From an uncultured bacterium (GTDB taxonomy: Bacteria; Bacteroidota; Ignavibacteria; UBA10030; BY39): a stretch of 64,000 nucleotides of DNA. Positions 24,167 through 35,029 of the stretch are shown piece by piece. The first letter of the stretch is position 1. Each line of letters opens with the position of its first letter. Location: NCBI GenBank assembly GCA_937967455.1, contig CALCJK010000011.1:1-64000 (forward strand), read 5' to 3'. A model generated the notes under the pieces. It saw only the letters and a program-made list of their open reading frames with translations, searched no databases and was not told the origin of the DNA. A program made the position numbers and the translations under genes.

Positions 24167-27042
24167 GTATAAGAGGCTTCTAATTCTTCTTTTAAATATT
24201 TTGCGGTATAACTTTTTGGGTTTTGAATAATTTCTTCTGGAGTGCCTTCCGCAATTATTTCACCACCTTCATCGCCACCACCAGGACCTAAATCAATTAT
24301 CCAATCAGCACATTTAATTACGTCTAAATTATGTTCTATGACTATAACTGTATTTCCTTTGTCTACAAGTTTATCCAAAACTGAAAGAAGCATTCTTATA
24401 TCTTCGAAATGTAAACCTGTTGTTGGTTCGTCTAAAATATACAAAGTCTTTCCTGTTCCAACTTTTGAGAGTTCGGTTGAAAGTTTAACTCTTTGAGCCT
24501 CACCGCCAGATAGTGTGGTTGCTTGTTGACCTAAACGAATGTAACCCAAGCCAACATCATAAAGTGTTTTGAGTTTGTTAACAATTTTTGGAAATTCACT
24601 AAAAAAGTTGAGTGCTTCCTGAACCGACATATCAAGTACATCAGCAATGGATTTATCTTTATATTTAATCTCAAGTGTTTCGTGATTATACCTTTTACCA
24701 TGGCAAACTTCGCATTGAACATAAACATCTGGTAAAAAATTCATTTCAATTTTTCGTATACCGTCGCCTTCACATTCTTCGCATCTTCCACCTTTGACAT
24801 TAAAACTAAATCTACCAACACCATAACCTCTTAACTTTGCTTCAGGTAATTGTGCGTATAAATCTCTTATCAGTGAAAAAAGACCTGTATAAGTTGCAGG
24901 ATTTGAGCGAGATGTCCTTCCAATCGGACTTTGGTCTACATCAATAACTTTATCAATATTTTCAATTCCTATTATTTTCTTATATGGAAGAGGAACTTCG
25001 TGTGAATTATAAAATTTTCTTGCAAGAATTCTGTATAAAGTTTCAAGAATTAAAGAGGATTTTCCAGAACCACTAACTCCGGTTACACATATTAATTTAC
25101 CAAGTGGGATTCTTAAATTAACTGATTTTAAATTGTTTCCTGTACAACCAGTTAAATTTATAAACAATCCATTACCTTTACGGCGTTCTTTTTTAATTTC
25201 AATTTTCTTCAATCCTTTTAAATAATGAGCTGTGTAAGAAATTGAGTCAAATCCATTACCTGAGATTTTTATTGAGTCGTTTTTTAATTTAAGCTCATTT
25301 GGCCTACCTGATGTAACAAGGTATCCACCATATTCGCCTGCTCCAGGTCCTAAATCCACAACATAATCAGCATTGCGTATCATTTCTTTATCGTGTTCTA
25401 CAACGATAATTGTATTTCCAAGATCTCTTAAGTGCAACAATGAATTTATAAGTTTTATATTATCTCTCTGATGCAAACCGATGCTTGGTTCATCAAGCAC
25501 ATATAGAACTCCAACAAGTTGTGATCCAATTTGCGTTGCGAGTCGTATTCTTTGTGCTTCACCACCCGATAAAGTTTTAATTTGTCTGTTGAGTGTTAAA
25601 TAATCTAAGCCAACGTTTAAAAGGAAGTCAATTCTGTTGTTTATTTCTTTTAAAATAGGTCCGGCAATTATCATCTGGCGTTCTGTAAGTTCTAAATTTT
25701 TAAAGAAAACTTTTAGGTTTTTTATAGATAAATTAACAACATCATTTATATCAAAAGCGTTTTCACTTTTAAGATTGTATATTTTTACAGCTAGACTTTC
25801 CTTTTTTAATCTTCCTCCTGAACATTCATCGCATGGATTGGTGCTCATATATGCTTCTATCCATTGCCTTACCTTGCTCGAAGAGGTCTCATCATAATAT
25901 TTTTGAAGAGTTGCCAGTATGCCATTGAAACGATGTTTATATACTACCTTTCTACCACTTGTGTAAGTATATTCCATATCAAATTTTTCATTTCCAGCTC
26001 CATAAAATAAAATGTTCAAGAATTTCTTAGAAAGTTTTTCAATTGGTGTATCAAAATCAATCTTGTATTTTTTTGCTACTGCTTGTATCTGACTCCATAG
26101 CCATGTTTGACGTGGTTTACCAAGAGCTGCTATTCCACCTTGGTTTATAGATTTCGCCGGGTCAGGAATTATTAGGTTGGGGTCTAATTTTCTGGATTCA
26201 CCCAGACCGTTACAAGCAGGACACCAGCCATATGGTGAGTTAAAAGAAAAAGAGTTTGGTGCGAGTTCATCATAGCTTGTACCACATTCAATACATGCAG
26301 AATATACACTATAGAGTGTATCGGTACTGTTTGTATTAACGATTACTATTCCAGATCCAAAACTTAAAGCTGTCTCTATTGAATCAGCAACTCTGCTTCG
26401 TATATTTGATCCAATCACAATCCGATCTATTACTATTTCTATATTGTGAATTTTATATCTATCAACTTGCATTCCCTTATAAACTTCTTTAATTTCTCCG
26501 TCTATTCTGGCTCGTAAGAATCCATTCCTTAAGATTTCCTCAAAAAGTTCACGATAATGACCCTTCCTTCCTCTAACCACTGGCGCTAGGATCTGAATAT
26601 AAGTGTTGGTGGGAAGCCTCATTATTGTGTCTATAATTGTGTCAATATTTTGTTTTTGCACTTTCTTACCACAAATATGACAGTGTTGTGTGCCAATACG
26701 AGCAAAAAGCAATCTCACAAAATCATAAATCTCTGTAACCGTGCCTACTGTTGATCTGGGATTATGGGAAATAGATTTTTGCTCAATTGAAACTGAAGGA
26801 CCCAAACCTTCTATGTTGTCCACATCTGGTCTTTCTAAAATCCCTAAGAATTGTCTAGCATAAGAAGAAAGGCTCTCAATATATCTTCGTTGTCCTTCGG
26901 CATAAATTGTATCAAATGCGAGACTTGATTTCCCTGAACCTGAAAGTCCAGTTATAACAATTAACTTTTCCCGGGGCATTTCCACATCTATATTTTTTAG
27001 GTTATGAACTCTTGCCCCTTTTATTATAATTTTATTGTTCAA
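24163..27042 (-). CDS. uvrA: Excinuclease ABC subunit A
   Basis: 959 residues, close to the E. coli length of 940. There are two ABC ATPase halves. The first Walker A is [12 protein letters not shown] (about 33-44) and the second [12 protein letters not shown] (about 650). Both signature motifs are present (LSGGEAQRI and LSGGEAQRV). Zinc-binding Cys pairs appear as CHICG, the CIEC...CPAC group and the CEEC...CEVC group. UvrA scans DNA and loads UvrB at bulky lesions in nucleotide excision repair. It is the first gene of the uvrA-pabA operon. Confidence 0.98.
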   Translation of the reverse strand: MNNKIIIKGARVHNLKNIDVEMPREKLIVITGLSGSGKSSLAFDTIYAEGQRRYIESLSSYARQFLGILERPDVDNIEGLGPSVSIEQKSISHNPRSTVGTVTEIYDFVRLLFARIGTQHCHICGKKVQKQNIDTIIDTIMRLPTNTYIQILAPVVRGRKGHYRELFEEILRNGFLRARIDGEIKEVYKGMQVDRYKIHNIEIVIDRIVIGSNIRSRVADSIETALSFGSGIVIVNTNSTDTLYSVYSACIECGTSYDELAPNSFSFNSPYGWCPACNGLGESRKLDPNLIIPDPAKSINQGGIAALGKPRQTWLWSQIQAVAKKYKIDFDTPIEKLSKKFLNILFYGAGNEKFDMEYTYTSGRKVVYKHRFNGILATLQKYYDETSSSKVRQWIEAYMSTNPCDECSGGRLKKESLAVKIYNLKSENAFDINDVVNLSIKNLKVFFKNLELTERQMIIAGPILKEINNRIDFLLNVGLDYLTLNRQIKTLSGGEAQRIRLATQIGSQLVGVLYVLDEPSIGLHQRDNIKLINSLLHLRDLGNTIIVVEHDKEMIRNADYVVDLGPGAGEYGGYLVTSGRPNELKLKNDSIKISGNGFDSISYTAHYLKGLKKIEIKKERRKGNGLFINLTGCTGNNLKSVNLRIPLGKLICVTGVSGSGKSSLILETLYRILARKFYNSHEVPLPYKKIIGIENIDKVIDVDQSPIGRTSRSNPATYTGLFSLIRDLYAQLPEAKLRGYGVGRFSFNVKGGRCEECEGDGIRKIEMNFLPDVYVQCEVCHGKRYNHETLEIKYKDKSIADVLDMSVQEALNFFSEFPKIVNKLKTLYDVGLGYIRLGQQATTLSGGEAQRVKLSTELSKVGTGKTLYILDEPTTGLHFEDIRMLLSVLDKLVDKGNTVIVIEHNLDVIKCADWIIDLGPGGGDEGGEIIAEGTPEEIIQNPKSYTAKYLKEELEASYT

Positions 27043-27183
27043 TTTTCTTAATAATTTTGATTTCTTTTATCTTAAAAGATAAAAAATTGATAAAGCAAAA
27101 GCAATTAGTGTTTTAATGTTTTTTTAAAAATCGAGATTATGGAATTATTTTCACAAAATCACTTGTGAAATTGGTAAATCACG

Positions 27184-29760
27184 CTACATTATTCCGATAG
27201 GGTCAATATCAATTATTAATTTAATGTTTTTTGATTTTATTGAACTATGAAATTTTTTTGTAGTATTGCTTAGGATATGATGTAATAATTTCCCGGATGG
27301 ATCATATGACTTTAGATCTTTTATCAGTATATGCCATCTGTAATTTTTTTTGATTTTTGGAATTGCTGCCTCGGATGGTCCAAGTAAAATTAAATTACTT
27401 TTTTCCTCACTTAGGTATTGATAGAATTTATTAATTGCTCGAATAACCTCACTTTCGTTTTCTCCCTTTATCTCTATCAGAGCTATTCTTGAAAAAGGTG
27501 GATATTTTAAATTATATCTTTCTGAAATCTCTTCATTATAGAATCCAAAATAATGATGGTTAATTACATATTTTAGTATATAATGGTCAGGTTGAAAGGT
27601 TTGGATTATTACTTCACCTTTTAAAAGACCGCTTCTTCCTGCTCTCCCAGCAACTTGAGTTAGTAATTGAAATGTTCTCTCAGCTGATCTGAAGTCTGGT
27701 AGAAGCATCTGTGTATCAGCGCTTATTACTCCAACTAATGTAACATGTGAAAAGTCTAATCCTTTCGCTACCATTTGTGTTCCGAGTAAAATATCAATTT
27801 CACCCTTTGCAAAACGACTTAAAATTTTATCATGAGAGTGTTTTTGTGTGGTTGTATCTAAATCCATTCTTGTTATGGAAGCTTGAGGGAAAAGCTTAAT
27901 AAGCTCATCCTCAACTCTCTGTGTGCCAAATCCTTTATAATTAAAATAAATTGAATTGCACTCTGGACATAAAGTTGGTGGGGTTTTTACAAATCCACAA
28001 TAATGGCAGCGTAGTTGTTTCTTGACGAGGTGATATGTTAATGATAAATGACAATTTTCGCACATCTCAACATAACCACAATCCATGCACTCAATAAAAT
28101 TTGAAAATCCTCTGCGATTTTGTAGAAGAATCACACCTTCCTTTTTCTCTAATCGATCCTTTATCTTTTCCTTTAATAAATCAGATAAGAAGGAGAATTC
28201 AACTTTTTTCTTCGCTTCTCGGGCAGATGTTGGATCTTTTTCAAATTCTTTTTTTCGTTCCTCTTTATATTTTAAATATGCTTTTTCTCTTTCCTTTCGT
28301 AAGTCTATAATCTGTATTTCGGGCAATTTTGCATTATCTACGCGTTCAGGAAGTTCCAGGAGCTTATATTTTCCATTAATAGCGTTGTAATAGCTTTCAA
28401 TTGAGGGTGTTGCTGAGCCCAATATTACAACTGCATTGTTCAACATTGATCTCATAATTGCCACATCTCGGGCATTATATCGAGGTGTTTGATCAAATTG
28501 TTTATATGATGCTTCATGTTCTTCATCTACAACAATCAAACCTAGATTTTTAAGAGGTGCAAATACTGCCGAGCGTGGACCAATTACAATTGAAAATTCA
28601 CCCTTATTAATTTGTTGCCAAATGTTGTACCGCTCGTTCACAGAAAGTCTGCTATGCACTACAGTTACTTTATCTCCAAAGTATGACTGAAATCTTGTTA
28701 CAATTTGTGGTGTTAATGATATTTCCGGTACTAGTACTATTGCCGTTTTCCCAGACAACAAGCAATTTCTAATTGATTCAACATATACCTGTGTTTTGCC
28801 ACTTGATGTAATTCCATAAAGTAAAAATATCTTAAATTCCTTTCCAGTTAATGCTGTGTTTATTTGAGTTAATGCATTTACCTGCCATTCATTCAATACT
28901 AAGTGATTTTGATCAGGAATACCATATTCGAATTTTATGATCTGTTTAATTTCTTTTTGATGGACGACTAATAAATTTGATTCAATAAGTTTTTTAAGTG
29001 TGGAAAGTGAAAGTTGGAACTTCTGAAGAATATCCTTAATATTAAATGACGTGCCGATTGGTAACTCTTGTAAAAATTTTATTAGTTTAATCTGCTTCTC
29101 AAATTTTTTATTGTTACTTTTTTCTATTATAAATTTTTCCCATAAATTCTTTAAATTATCAGTGATTAATACATATTTTTCATATTTTGGCTTTACCTTT
29201 TTTAGTTGTAAATTTTCCTGAATTTCTATAAAATTTTTCTGTGCTAGTTCATTTATAGAAGCATAAAGATTTTTATATCCTAATAATTTTTGAAGTTGTG
29301 TTAATTTGAGTTCTTTTTTTTCGTGAATAATTTTTAGAATTTCAGATTGCTTTGGTGCGTTTGATATTTGTTTTAAAGCATCCTCCAGATTGGTAACAGA
29401 AATTTTTATTATTCGCTTACTTTCTACTAATGAGTTTTTTGGTAAAACAGTTTTAATTACTTCACCTAATGGTGCAAAATAATATTCTGAGATCCATTTT
29501 GTGAGTTTGAGCATCTCTTCACTTAAGACTGGATTAGCATCAAGTATGTCGATTATAGATTTAATTTTTGGAATATTTGTGGTAGTTTTGATATTTACAA
29601 TAAACCCAATTATTTGTTTTTTACCAAAAGGTACTAAAGCTCTAACACCCAGCTTGGTATAATTTTCAAGTTCGGGTGGAACACTGTATGTAAAGAATTG
29701 GTTTATTGCAACAGGTAAAGCTAAATCTACAAAAATTTTGGAAGATTGTGTGTTCTTCAT
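27184..29760 (-). CDS. priA: Primosomal protein N' (replication restart helicase)
   Basis: 858 residues from the ATG at 29760. A start ten codons further upstream would lie inside the neighbouring gene, while this one makes an ATGA overlap with its stop. An N-terminal DNA-binding domain precedes the helicase core: Walker A GITSSGKTQVY, DEEH box, and GSATPS. Eight zinc-binding cysteines are visible in CMDCGYVEMCENC and CHYCGF...CPEC. The C-terminal helicase motifs include QVAGRAGRSG. PriA reloads the replisome at stalled forks. It is the last gene of a five-gene operon whose other members are envelope and signalling genes, which is an odd setting. Confidence 0.97.
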   Translation of the reverse strand: MKNTQSSKIFVDLALPVAINQFFTYSVPPELENYTKLGVRALVPFGKKQIIGFIVNIKTTTNIPKIKSIIDILDANPVLSEEMLKLTKWISEYYFAPLGEVIKTVLPKNSLVESKRIIKISVTNLEDALKQISNAPKQSEILKIIHEKKELKLTQLQKLLGYKNLYASINELAQKNFIEIQENLQLKKVKPKYEKYVLITDNLKNLWEKFIIEKSNNKKFEKQIKLIKFLQELPIGTSFNIKDILQKFQLSLSTLKKLIESNLLVVHQKEIKQIIKFEYGIPDQNHLVLNEWQVNALTQINTALTGKEFKIFLLYGITSSGKTQVYVESIRNCLLSGKTAIVLVPEISLTPQIVTRFQSYFGDKVTVVHSRLSVNERYNIWQQINKGEFSIVIGPRSAVFAPLKNLGLIVVDEEHEASYKQFDQTPRYNARDVAIMRSMLNNAVVILGSATPSIESYYNAINGKYKLLELPERVDNAKLPEIQIIDLRKEREKAYLKYKEERKKEFEKDPTSAREAKKKVEFSFLSDLLKEKIKDRLEKKEGVILLQNRRGFSNFIECMDCGYVEMCENCHLSLTYHLVKKQLRCHYCGFVKTPPTLCPECNSIYFNYKGFGTQRVEDELIKLFPQASITRMDLDTTTQKHSHDKILSRFAKGEIDILLGTQMVAKGLDFSHVTLVGVISADTQMLLPDFRSAERTFQLLTQVAGRAGRSGLLKGEVIIQTFQPDHYILKYVINHHYFGFYNEEISERYNLKYPPFSRIALIEIKGENESEVIRAINKFYQYLSEEKSNLILLGPSEAAIPKIKKNYRWHILIKDLKSYDPSGKLLHHILSNTTKKFHSSIKSKNIKLIIDIDPIGIM

Positions 29761-31949
29761 TTTGTAGTCATTTCGAAAATACCATCCCACTCATCTGGTG
29801 GTGGTTGCTTCTTTAAGGAATTTACTCTCTCTATATATAATTTTGACGGATAATCATCTGGTTTCAATTTCAGTACTTCATTAAATTTTGCTAAAGCTTT
29901 TTCCCATTCTCTTTTTCTGTAAAAAGCTATACCTTCTGCAAAGAGTTCTATTAACTGTAATGTTTCAGATGGTACGGTGTTTTCCAATATTCCTAACAAT
30001 TCAAAAATTTTTATTGGTCTAGCTTTACCAATAACTCTAATTAAATCTAATTCGCGAGTAAGAACTTGTGATGCAACAAATTTGTAAGTGTTTTCACTTA
30101 GAATTATCTTTGTACGATAAAATTTGTTTGTAGCTTCGAGGCGAGAACCAAGGTTCACACTATCTCCAATGACTGTATAGTCGAATCTTTCAGCTCCTCC
30201 TATGTTTCCTACAATCATATCGCCTGTATTTATACCAATTCGGGTGATAAGTTGAAAATTTTTTGTTTCTTTCCAAATTTTATTTTTTTTATCTAAGAAT
30301 TCCTGCATTTCTATTGCTGCACGACATGCATTTAAGGCATGGTTTGGCAATGCTATTGGGGCACCAAAAAATGCCATTATCGAATCACCTTGATATTTAT
30401 CTAATGTTCCGCTATTTCTAAGTATTATCTCGGTAGTTGATTCAAAGTACTCATTCAGTAATTTAACTAATTCTTCTGGCGCTAATTGCTCAGCTATATT
30501 TGTGAACTTTTCAATATCGGAGAAAAATACTGTCAAGATTTTTCTTTCTCCACCGAGATGAAGTTTTTTTGGATCATCAATTAATTCATTTACAACCGTT
30601 GGATTTACATATTGGCTGAACATAGATTTTATCATAACTCGTTTTTGTCGCTCGGATACATAACTGAAAATCATGCTTCCTGTATATCCGAAAATAATTG
30701 CAAGAAATGGTCCAGTTAGTGGAGTAACATAATTATAATTTTGGAAAAGATATAAGGATAGGGCAAAAGTTAAAAATAATTCAGCGATTACAACAGCCAC
30801 TGCCAATATTTCTATAAGGTAATGGTGACGAATCTTTTCGCGTTTTAAATTTTGTATAAAGAAAAACGTTAATGTGAAAAATGCAAAAATTGTAATTATT
30901 TCCAGCCAGAGTGGTTCTCGAGTTAAAAAATTCCTGTCAAGTATACTCTGTATTATGTTTGCGTGGATTTCTACTCCAAACATCAAATTATCGCCTTCTT
31001 GCTTACCCTGTGATATTGGTATTGGAAAAAGATCTTTATCTTCTGGATTGGTAGAACCAACTAGTACAATTTTATCTTTAAATGTTCCATCGTATAAATA
31101 ACCGTCCTCGGGGTCATCGAAAGTGTTTATTCCTTCTCCGGTTTCTTTCTCTTCTTTTGTTTGAAATTCTTTGTCGTCAATTACGTCCACAAATTTGATT
31201 GTTGTAAAAGTACCAGATGGACCATAATAATTGATTAAAGCTGAGTATTCATCGTATGTTGGTATTTTAATATTATGATAAACGAAATATTTTGGATTTA
31301 TTTCAGGTGTGTGTAAAGGCGGTAGAGCAAAGTATTTGTTTAACACAGCAAAACTGAAAGTTGGAATTCTTCGTTGGCGTGCTCGATCATAAACTACTGG
31401 GTTAAATCTTCGATAAACTCCATCTTCATCGTTCCTCAAATAAACAATTCCAACTGAACTATCTACTTCGAAGAATATGTTCCCATAGTTTTCATTTAAA
31501 GTGATAAGATCGTATTTTTCGTTAGCAATTCTGATTTTACCCGCGAGTGCAACATTTGGTATGTCTTTAAGTGCTTTCTTAAAATCTTCATCATTTTTAC
31601 TGCTATAGAAATCTTCTGTATTCATAATTAGATCGATTCCTATAGCAGCTGCTCCCGCTCTTTGTAAGTTTCGAATCAACTTTGCATAATAAGATCTCGG
31701 CCAGGGCCATTTCTCAGGTAATGATTTTAACGACTCGTCATTAATTTCAACTATAATAACCCTGGGATCAAATGATAAAGTGCCTCTATTTTTAAATCGA
31801 TAATCGATAGTAGCTAATTCCACACGTTTGAATGGTGCAAATGTAAAAAATGATTCTTCGGTTAGAAATAGGATAACAAACGTTAGAATAATGCAAACTA
31901 GTATTTTTGTATAGAAAAATTTTACTTTTTTCTTTTTTCCATTTTGCAT
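29757..31949 (-). CDS. CHASE2-domain membrane adenylate cyclase
   Basis: 730 residues. One N-terminal transmembrane helix (about 12-32) leads to a periplasmic CHASE2 sensor domain (about 45-330). Three transmembrane helices follow (about 345-435), then a class III cyclase domain (about 475-655) and a short TPR-like tail. The metal-binding Asp residues are in FFSDIEKFT and KYQGDSIMAFFG. The Lys of LDKYQGD and the Asp of YTVIGDSVNL are the pair that selects adenine, so the product should be cAMP. The Asn and Arg that stabilise the transition state are in SVNLGSRLE. It lies 3 bases after the barrel gene and overlaps priA. The signal sensed is unknown; the FecR-domain and outer-membrane genes upstream are likely partners. 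Confidence 0.93.
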   Translation of the reverse strand: MQNGKKKKVKFFYTKILVCIILTFVILFLTEESFFTFAPFKRVELATIDYRFKNRGTLSFDPRVIIVEINDESLKSLPEKWPWPRSYYAKLIRNLQRAGAAAIGIDLIMNTEDFYSSKNDEDFKKALKDIPNVALAGKIRIANEKYDLITLNENYGNIFFEVDSSVGIVYLRNDEDGVYRRFNPVVYDRARQRRIPTFSFAVLNKYFALPPLHTPEINPKYFVYHNIKIPTYDEYSALINYYGPSGTFTTIKFVDVIDDKEFQTKEEKETGEGINTFDDPEDGYLYDGTFKDKIVLVGSTNPEDKDLFPIPISQGKQEGDNLMFGVEIHANIIQSILDRNFLTREPLWLEIITIFAFFTLTFFFIQNLKREKIRHHYLIEILAVAVVIAELFLTFALSLYLFQNYNYVTPLTGPFLAIIFGYTGSMIFSYVSERQKRVMIKSMFSQYVNPTVVNELIDDPKKLHLGGERKILTVFFSDIEKFTNIAEQLAPEELVKLLNEYFESTTEIILRNSGTLDKYQGDSIMAFFGAPIALPNHALNACRAAIEMQEFLDKKNKIWKETKNFQLITRIGINTGDMIVGNIGGAERFDYTVIGDSVNLGSRLEATNKFYRTKIILSENTYKFVASQVLTRELDLIRVIGKARPIKIFELLGILENTVPSETLQLIELFAEGIAFYRKREWEKALAKFNEVLKLKPDDYPSKLYIERVNSLKKQPPPDEWDGIFEMTTK

Positions 31950-31952
31950 ATT

Positions 31953-34313
31953 CTAAATATCGTACCTTATAACAAAACTTATTACTGATTCAGATCTTTT
32001 ATCTTGGTAAGTGTAAAGATTTAAATTACCTGTTAATAGTAATTTTGATATAATTTCATAAGCTGCACTAAAATCATAAGCAAATCTTTTGATATCTCCC
32101 AAAGTTGGTCTAATACCCATCATTAATTTTAATTTGTTGTTTAAGAGTGAATAATTTCCTAAAAGATTTAATGAGGTATACTTGAGTTTTTTAGTTTGCA
32201 AATCAGGTTGTAATTGGAATATACTGCTTGTGTAAGATATATTTAATGTGGTTTGAAGTGGTATCTTATAAAATGATGTTAAGCCAACTCCTACTGAAGT
32301 GTTTCGTGTATCAATATTTTTTAAGGTTCTGTCGTCTCTTTTTGATGTGCTGAAGTTAAAATTTAAGTTGTTATTTGCTAAGTATTTAAAATTGTAATTT
32401 AACTGCAGAAATACTCTATCATTTCTATCGTTTGTCTGGTATAAAGGATCTATAGTATTATTTTTTGTCGTTCCGTAAATATATCCCATCGATATATTAA
32501 AAAAGTTTAATGAAGGATAATAACTTATGGTACTACTTAAATTAGTGTAACTTGTTGTTGTTGGTTTAGAATTATCAGTGTTATCTTGTAGTTTTTCAAA
32601 TCCAAGCGCTAGGAAAATTTTGTTGCTTAAAATTCTCAATCGGTCAATCAAATTAAACCCCTGGATATCTTTTCTAATGTATGATTGTCCAAAGGATTCA
32701 TAAGCACTTCCACGTCTGAGTAATGAAAATTTGAAAATATTATTAAAGTAATTAAAACTAATTGCACCTTCGTAAGCTAGAGTTGTTAGATTTTTAAGTG
32801 AGAGAGGAACGATATGTTCATTCACAGTTATTAATTTGGATAGTGTATTTTTTGCTTTTCTGATTAGATCGCGTTCTGATTCAGTAAGTGATTTAAAGAG
32901 TGAATCAATATCTTCGTCTTTGATCGTTCCAACTGATATGTCGTTATTTACGACTGAAAATGCAGCCTGTGCTGTAAATTCGATTCTTCTTTTGTCTAAC
33001 GATATTCTCATATCGGAACCTAACACAAGATTTTCTTTTGGCATTAGTCCGTAACTTATCGAGTTTTTGTCATCTTTAGCTTTTAAAAATGTAAAGCCCC
33101 AGTCAAACCCTGAACCTTTTCCGAAAACTGGTCTAATTATCATCAGATTTCGTGTGAACTCACCTCTGTGAACTAACTTTAACCAGGTAGAATCATCATT
33201 TCTGAAATAAATTCCTGAAGGGTCATCTGGTGAATCAACAATTTGGACTTCACTTTCTATTTTCCTTATCGTGCTACCATAGACAAAGTCAAGACTAAAA
33301 AAACTGAGATGTGAATTTGCCGAAATTCCCCTTACTCTTTTTCCTGTCATAATTAAACTTGGGAAAATTGGATATGCATCACCAAATCCTAATTTCAGAT
33401 GTGGGATTTCAACGCCTATAAAATACCTGTTTTGTGGTTGCCTGTATGGTTTTTCTTCACCGGTTAGGTAAAGATTTGCATCAACTTTTATAAAATCATA
33501 TTCTGATCTAGCGTTTATTGTAGCACGATTGTATGTGTTGTGAAAGGATGCAATATTTTCATTCCTGTTTTCAAAGGCAAAAGATGCATTATATTTTAGG
33601 TGCTGAATTTTATATTTATCAGACATTAGATCAATTATTATGAATTGCCTGGTTTCAGTTATCAATTGTTCAAGTTGATTATTATAGAGTTCAATTCTTA
33701 TACTATGATTCCCTGATTTAATGGTGTCGTTTTCAAGCTTAATTATTGATAAATCTCCTGCCTGGAATATCTTATCAGAAATATTTTTTTCGTCTAAAAA
33801 TACCTTAATGTTTTTGATATCTATCGTTGTATCAGTATTTTCTAAAGAAAATGCAATCAATAAGTCGTTAGCGTTTGTTTTCTCATTTTGTGCAGGACTA
33901 TACCAGTTTATTTTTGTAATTGTTTTTTCTTTTATTGGAAGCTTGAGAGGTGCTAGTTTAGGATTTTCAAGTGGATATGTTTCAGGCTGTTCATCAGAAT
34001 TTGTGTAAAGAATGATATAATATTCGATGAATGGAGGCATTACATCAATCGCTGGAATCGCCGTAGATGCAAGATTGCCTTTTATATTCATTTCAAGGAC
34101 TTTGAATTCCGATTCACCATAATTTCTATATGCTAACTCAATTTTACTACAGCAGGTTGTGTTTGCAGTTAGTTGTATGGTGAAATTTAATGCTTCTCCT
34201 TCGATTAATGGTTCAGCACCTATATCTTGAATCTTATCGCTATATTGTGAGGTTGCAAAATAAAAATTTAAAATTAATAAAACAACTACGCTAAAAAATT
34301 TATGTATTTTCAT
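31953..34313 (-). CDS. Probable outer-membrane beta-barrel protein with N-terminal Ig-like region
   Basis: 786 residues. A signal peptide (about 1-22) is followed by one or two Ig-like beta domains (about 25-225). The first has an adjacent Cys pair (TCCSKIELAYRNYG). The long remaining part consists of alternating amphipathic strands typical of outer-membrane barrels and ends in SFVIRYDI. I do not recognise a named family. It is translated between the secreted FecR protein and the CHASE2 cyclase, with gaps of 7 and 3 bases, so all three are made together. A role in presenting an envelope signal to the cyclase is inference. Confidence 0.65.
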   Translation of the reverse strand: MKIHKFFSVVVLLILNFYFATSQYSDKIQDIGAEPLIEGEALNFTIQLTANTTCCSKIELAYRNYGESEFKVLEMNIKGNLASTAIPAIDVMPPFIEYYIILYTNSDEQPETYPLENPKLAPLKLPIKEKTITKINWYSPAQNEKTNANDLLIAFSLENTDTTIDIKNIKVFLDEKNISDKIFQAGDLSIIKLENDTIKSGNHSIRIELYNNQLEQLITETRQFIIIDLMSDKYKIQHLKYNASFAFENRNENIASFHNTYNRATINARSEYDFIKVDANLYLTGEEKPYRQPQNRYFIGVEIPHLKLGFGDAYPIFPSLIMTGKRVRGISANSHLSFFSLDFVYGSTIRKIESEVQIVDSPDDPSGIYFRNDDSTWLKLVHRGEFTRNLMIIRPVFGKGSGFDWGFTFLKAKDDKNSISYGLMPKENLVLGSDMRISLDKRRIEFTAQAAFSVVNNDISVGTIKDEDIDSLFKSLTESERDLIRKAKNTLSKLITVNEHIVPLSLKNLTTLAYEGAISFNYFNNIFKFSLLRRGSAYESFGQSYIRKDIQGFNLIDRLRILSNKIFLALGFEKLQDNTDNSKPTTTSYTNLSSTISYYPSLNFFNISMGYIYGTTKNNTIDPLYQTNDRNDRVFLQLNYNFKYLANNNLNFNFSTSKRDDRTLKNIDTRNTSVGVGLTSFYKIPLQTTLNISYTSSIFQLQPDLQTKKLKYTSLNLLGNYSLLNNKLKLMMGIRPTLGDIKRFAYDFSAAYEIISKLLLTGNLNLYTYQDKRSESVISFVIRYDI

Positions 34314-34320
34314 TAGCTAT

Positions 34321-35019
34321 TTATTCTTTGTATTTAAGTTTTAAATCTTTTTTATTACCTTCACTATCTTTTAATTCTAACTTTAGTTCATTATCTCTTT
34401 GGGTTTCCCCAATCTTAAGATTTTCTTCAGTGGCATTTACTTCTTCTTCTGTTGCTTTACGTATTTCAAGCCTTCCATCTGCATAAGAATAGCAAATCTC
34501 TCCCTCCTTTACGTCTGATTCCTTACCTGTGGTAATGTTTTTAATGTTAACAACACCTTCTAACACAATAAGTATGTCAAATTCATTTTGATGTGAAAAT
34601 ATACCACGAGTTCCACGAATTGATGCAACAGAAGTTGGGGATTCGAATGTGTATTGTTCGTTTTGTAGTTTTATAATATCAAATCCAAAAATACCTTTTA
34701 AAATTTTTATATTATTTATGATCTGACGATTTGATTTTTCACCCAATAGTATAAGTTCAGAATTTTCCAGAACACGCAAAATACTGTTGTCGGAAAATTT
34801 TATTATCGCTACAGATTTTTTTCCTGTACGCATTTGATCTCTGGTAAAGAGAGGTGTACCTTTATCAGCTTTGATCCATTCACTTTCGGGTTCTTTCTTT
34901 TCTACTTTATTAATGGCTTTCCTAACAACACCAAGTGTTTTTTTACTTAATTGTTCGTAAGAAAAATTAGTAGCTGAGAATCCAAGTATTAAAATAATTA
35001 TATATATTAATTTTTTCAT
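34321..35019 (-). CDS. Secreted FecR-domain protein
   Basis: 232 residues from the ATG at 35019, which has AAGGAG six bases upstream. A longer start would overlap the previous gene. A signal peptide (about 1-20) leads to a FecR domain (about 45-150): GTPLFTRDQMRTGKKSVAIIKFSDNSILRV, then an SPTSVASIRGTRG motif, which is typical. The C-terminal tail is acidic and lysine-rich. Unlike true FecR anti-sigma regulators it has no cytoplasmic helix and no sigma-factor gene beside it. Free-standing secreted FecR domains occur next to CHASE2 cyclases in other bacteria as far as I recall, which agrees with this operon. Confidence 0.88.
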   Translation of the reverse strand: MKKLIYIIILILGFSATNFSYEQLSKKTLGVVRKAINKVEKKEPESEWIKADKGTPLFTRDQMRTGKKSVAIIKFSDNSILRVLENSELILLGEKSNRQIINNIKILKGIFGFDIIKLQNEQYTFESPTSVASIRGTRGIFSHQNEFDILIVLEGVVNIKNITTGKESDVKEGEICYSYADGRLEIRKATEEEVNATEENLKIGETQRDNELKLELKDSEGNKKDLKLKYKE

Positions 35020-35029
35020 CTCATTCTCC

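Noticed and set aside
27149-27170. 8-bp inverted repeat after priA as terminator
   Set aside because: The stem TTTCACAA/TTGTGAAA is not followed by a T-tract on the minus strand, so I do not call it a terminator.
27184-29790. Longer priA reading frame from 29790
   Set aside because: The extra ten residues overlap the cyclase gene; the ATG at 29760 forms an ATGA overlap and starts the conserved protein.
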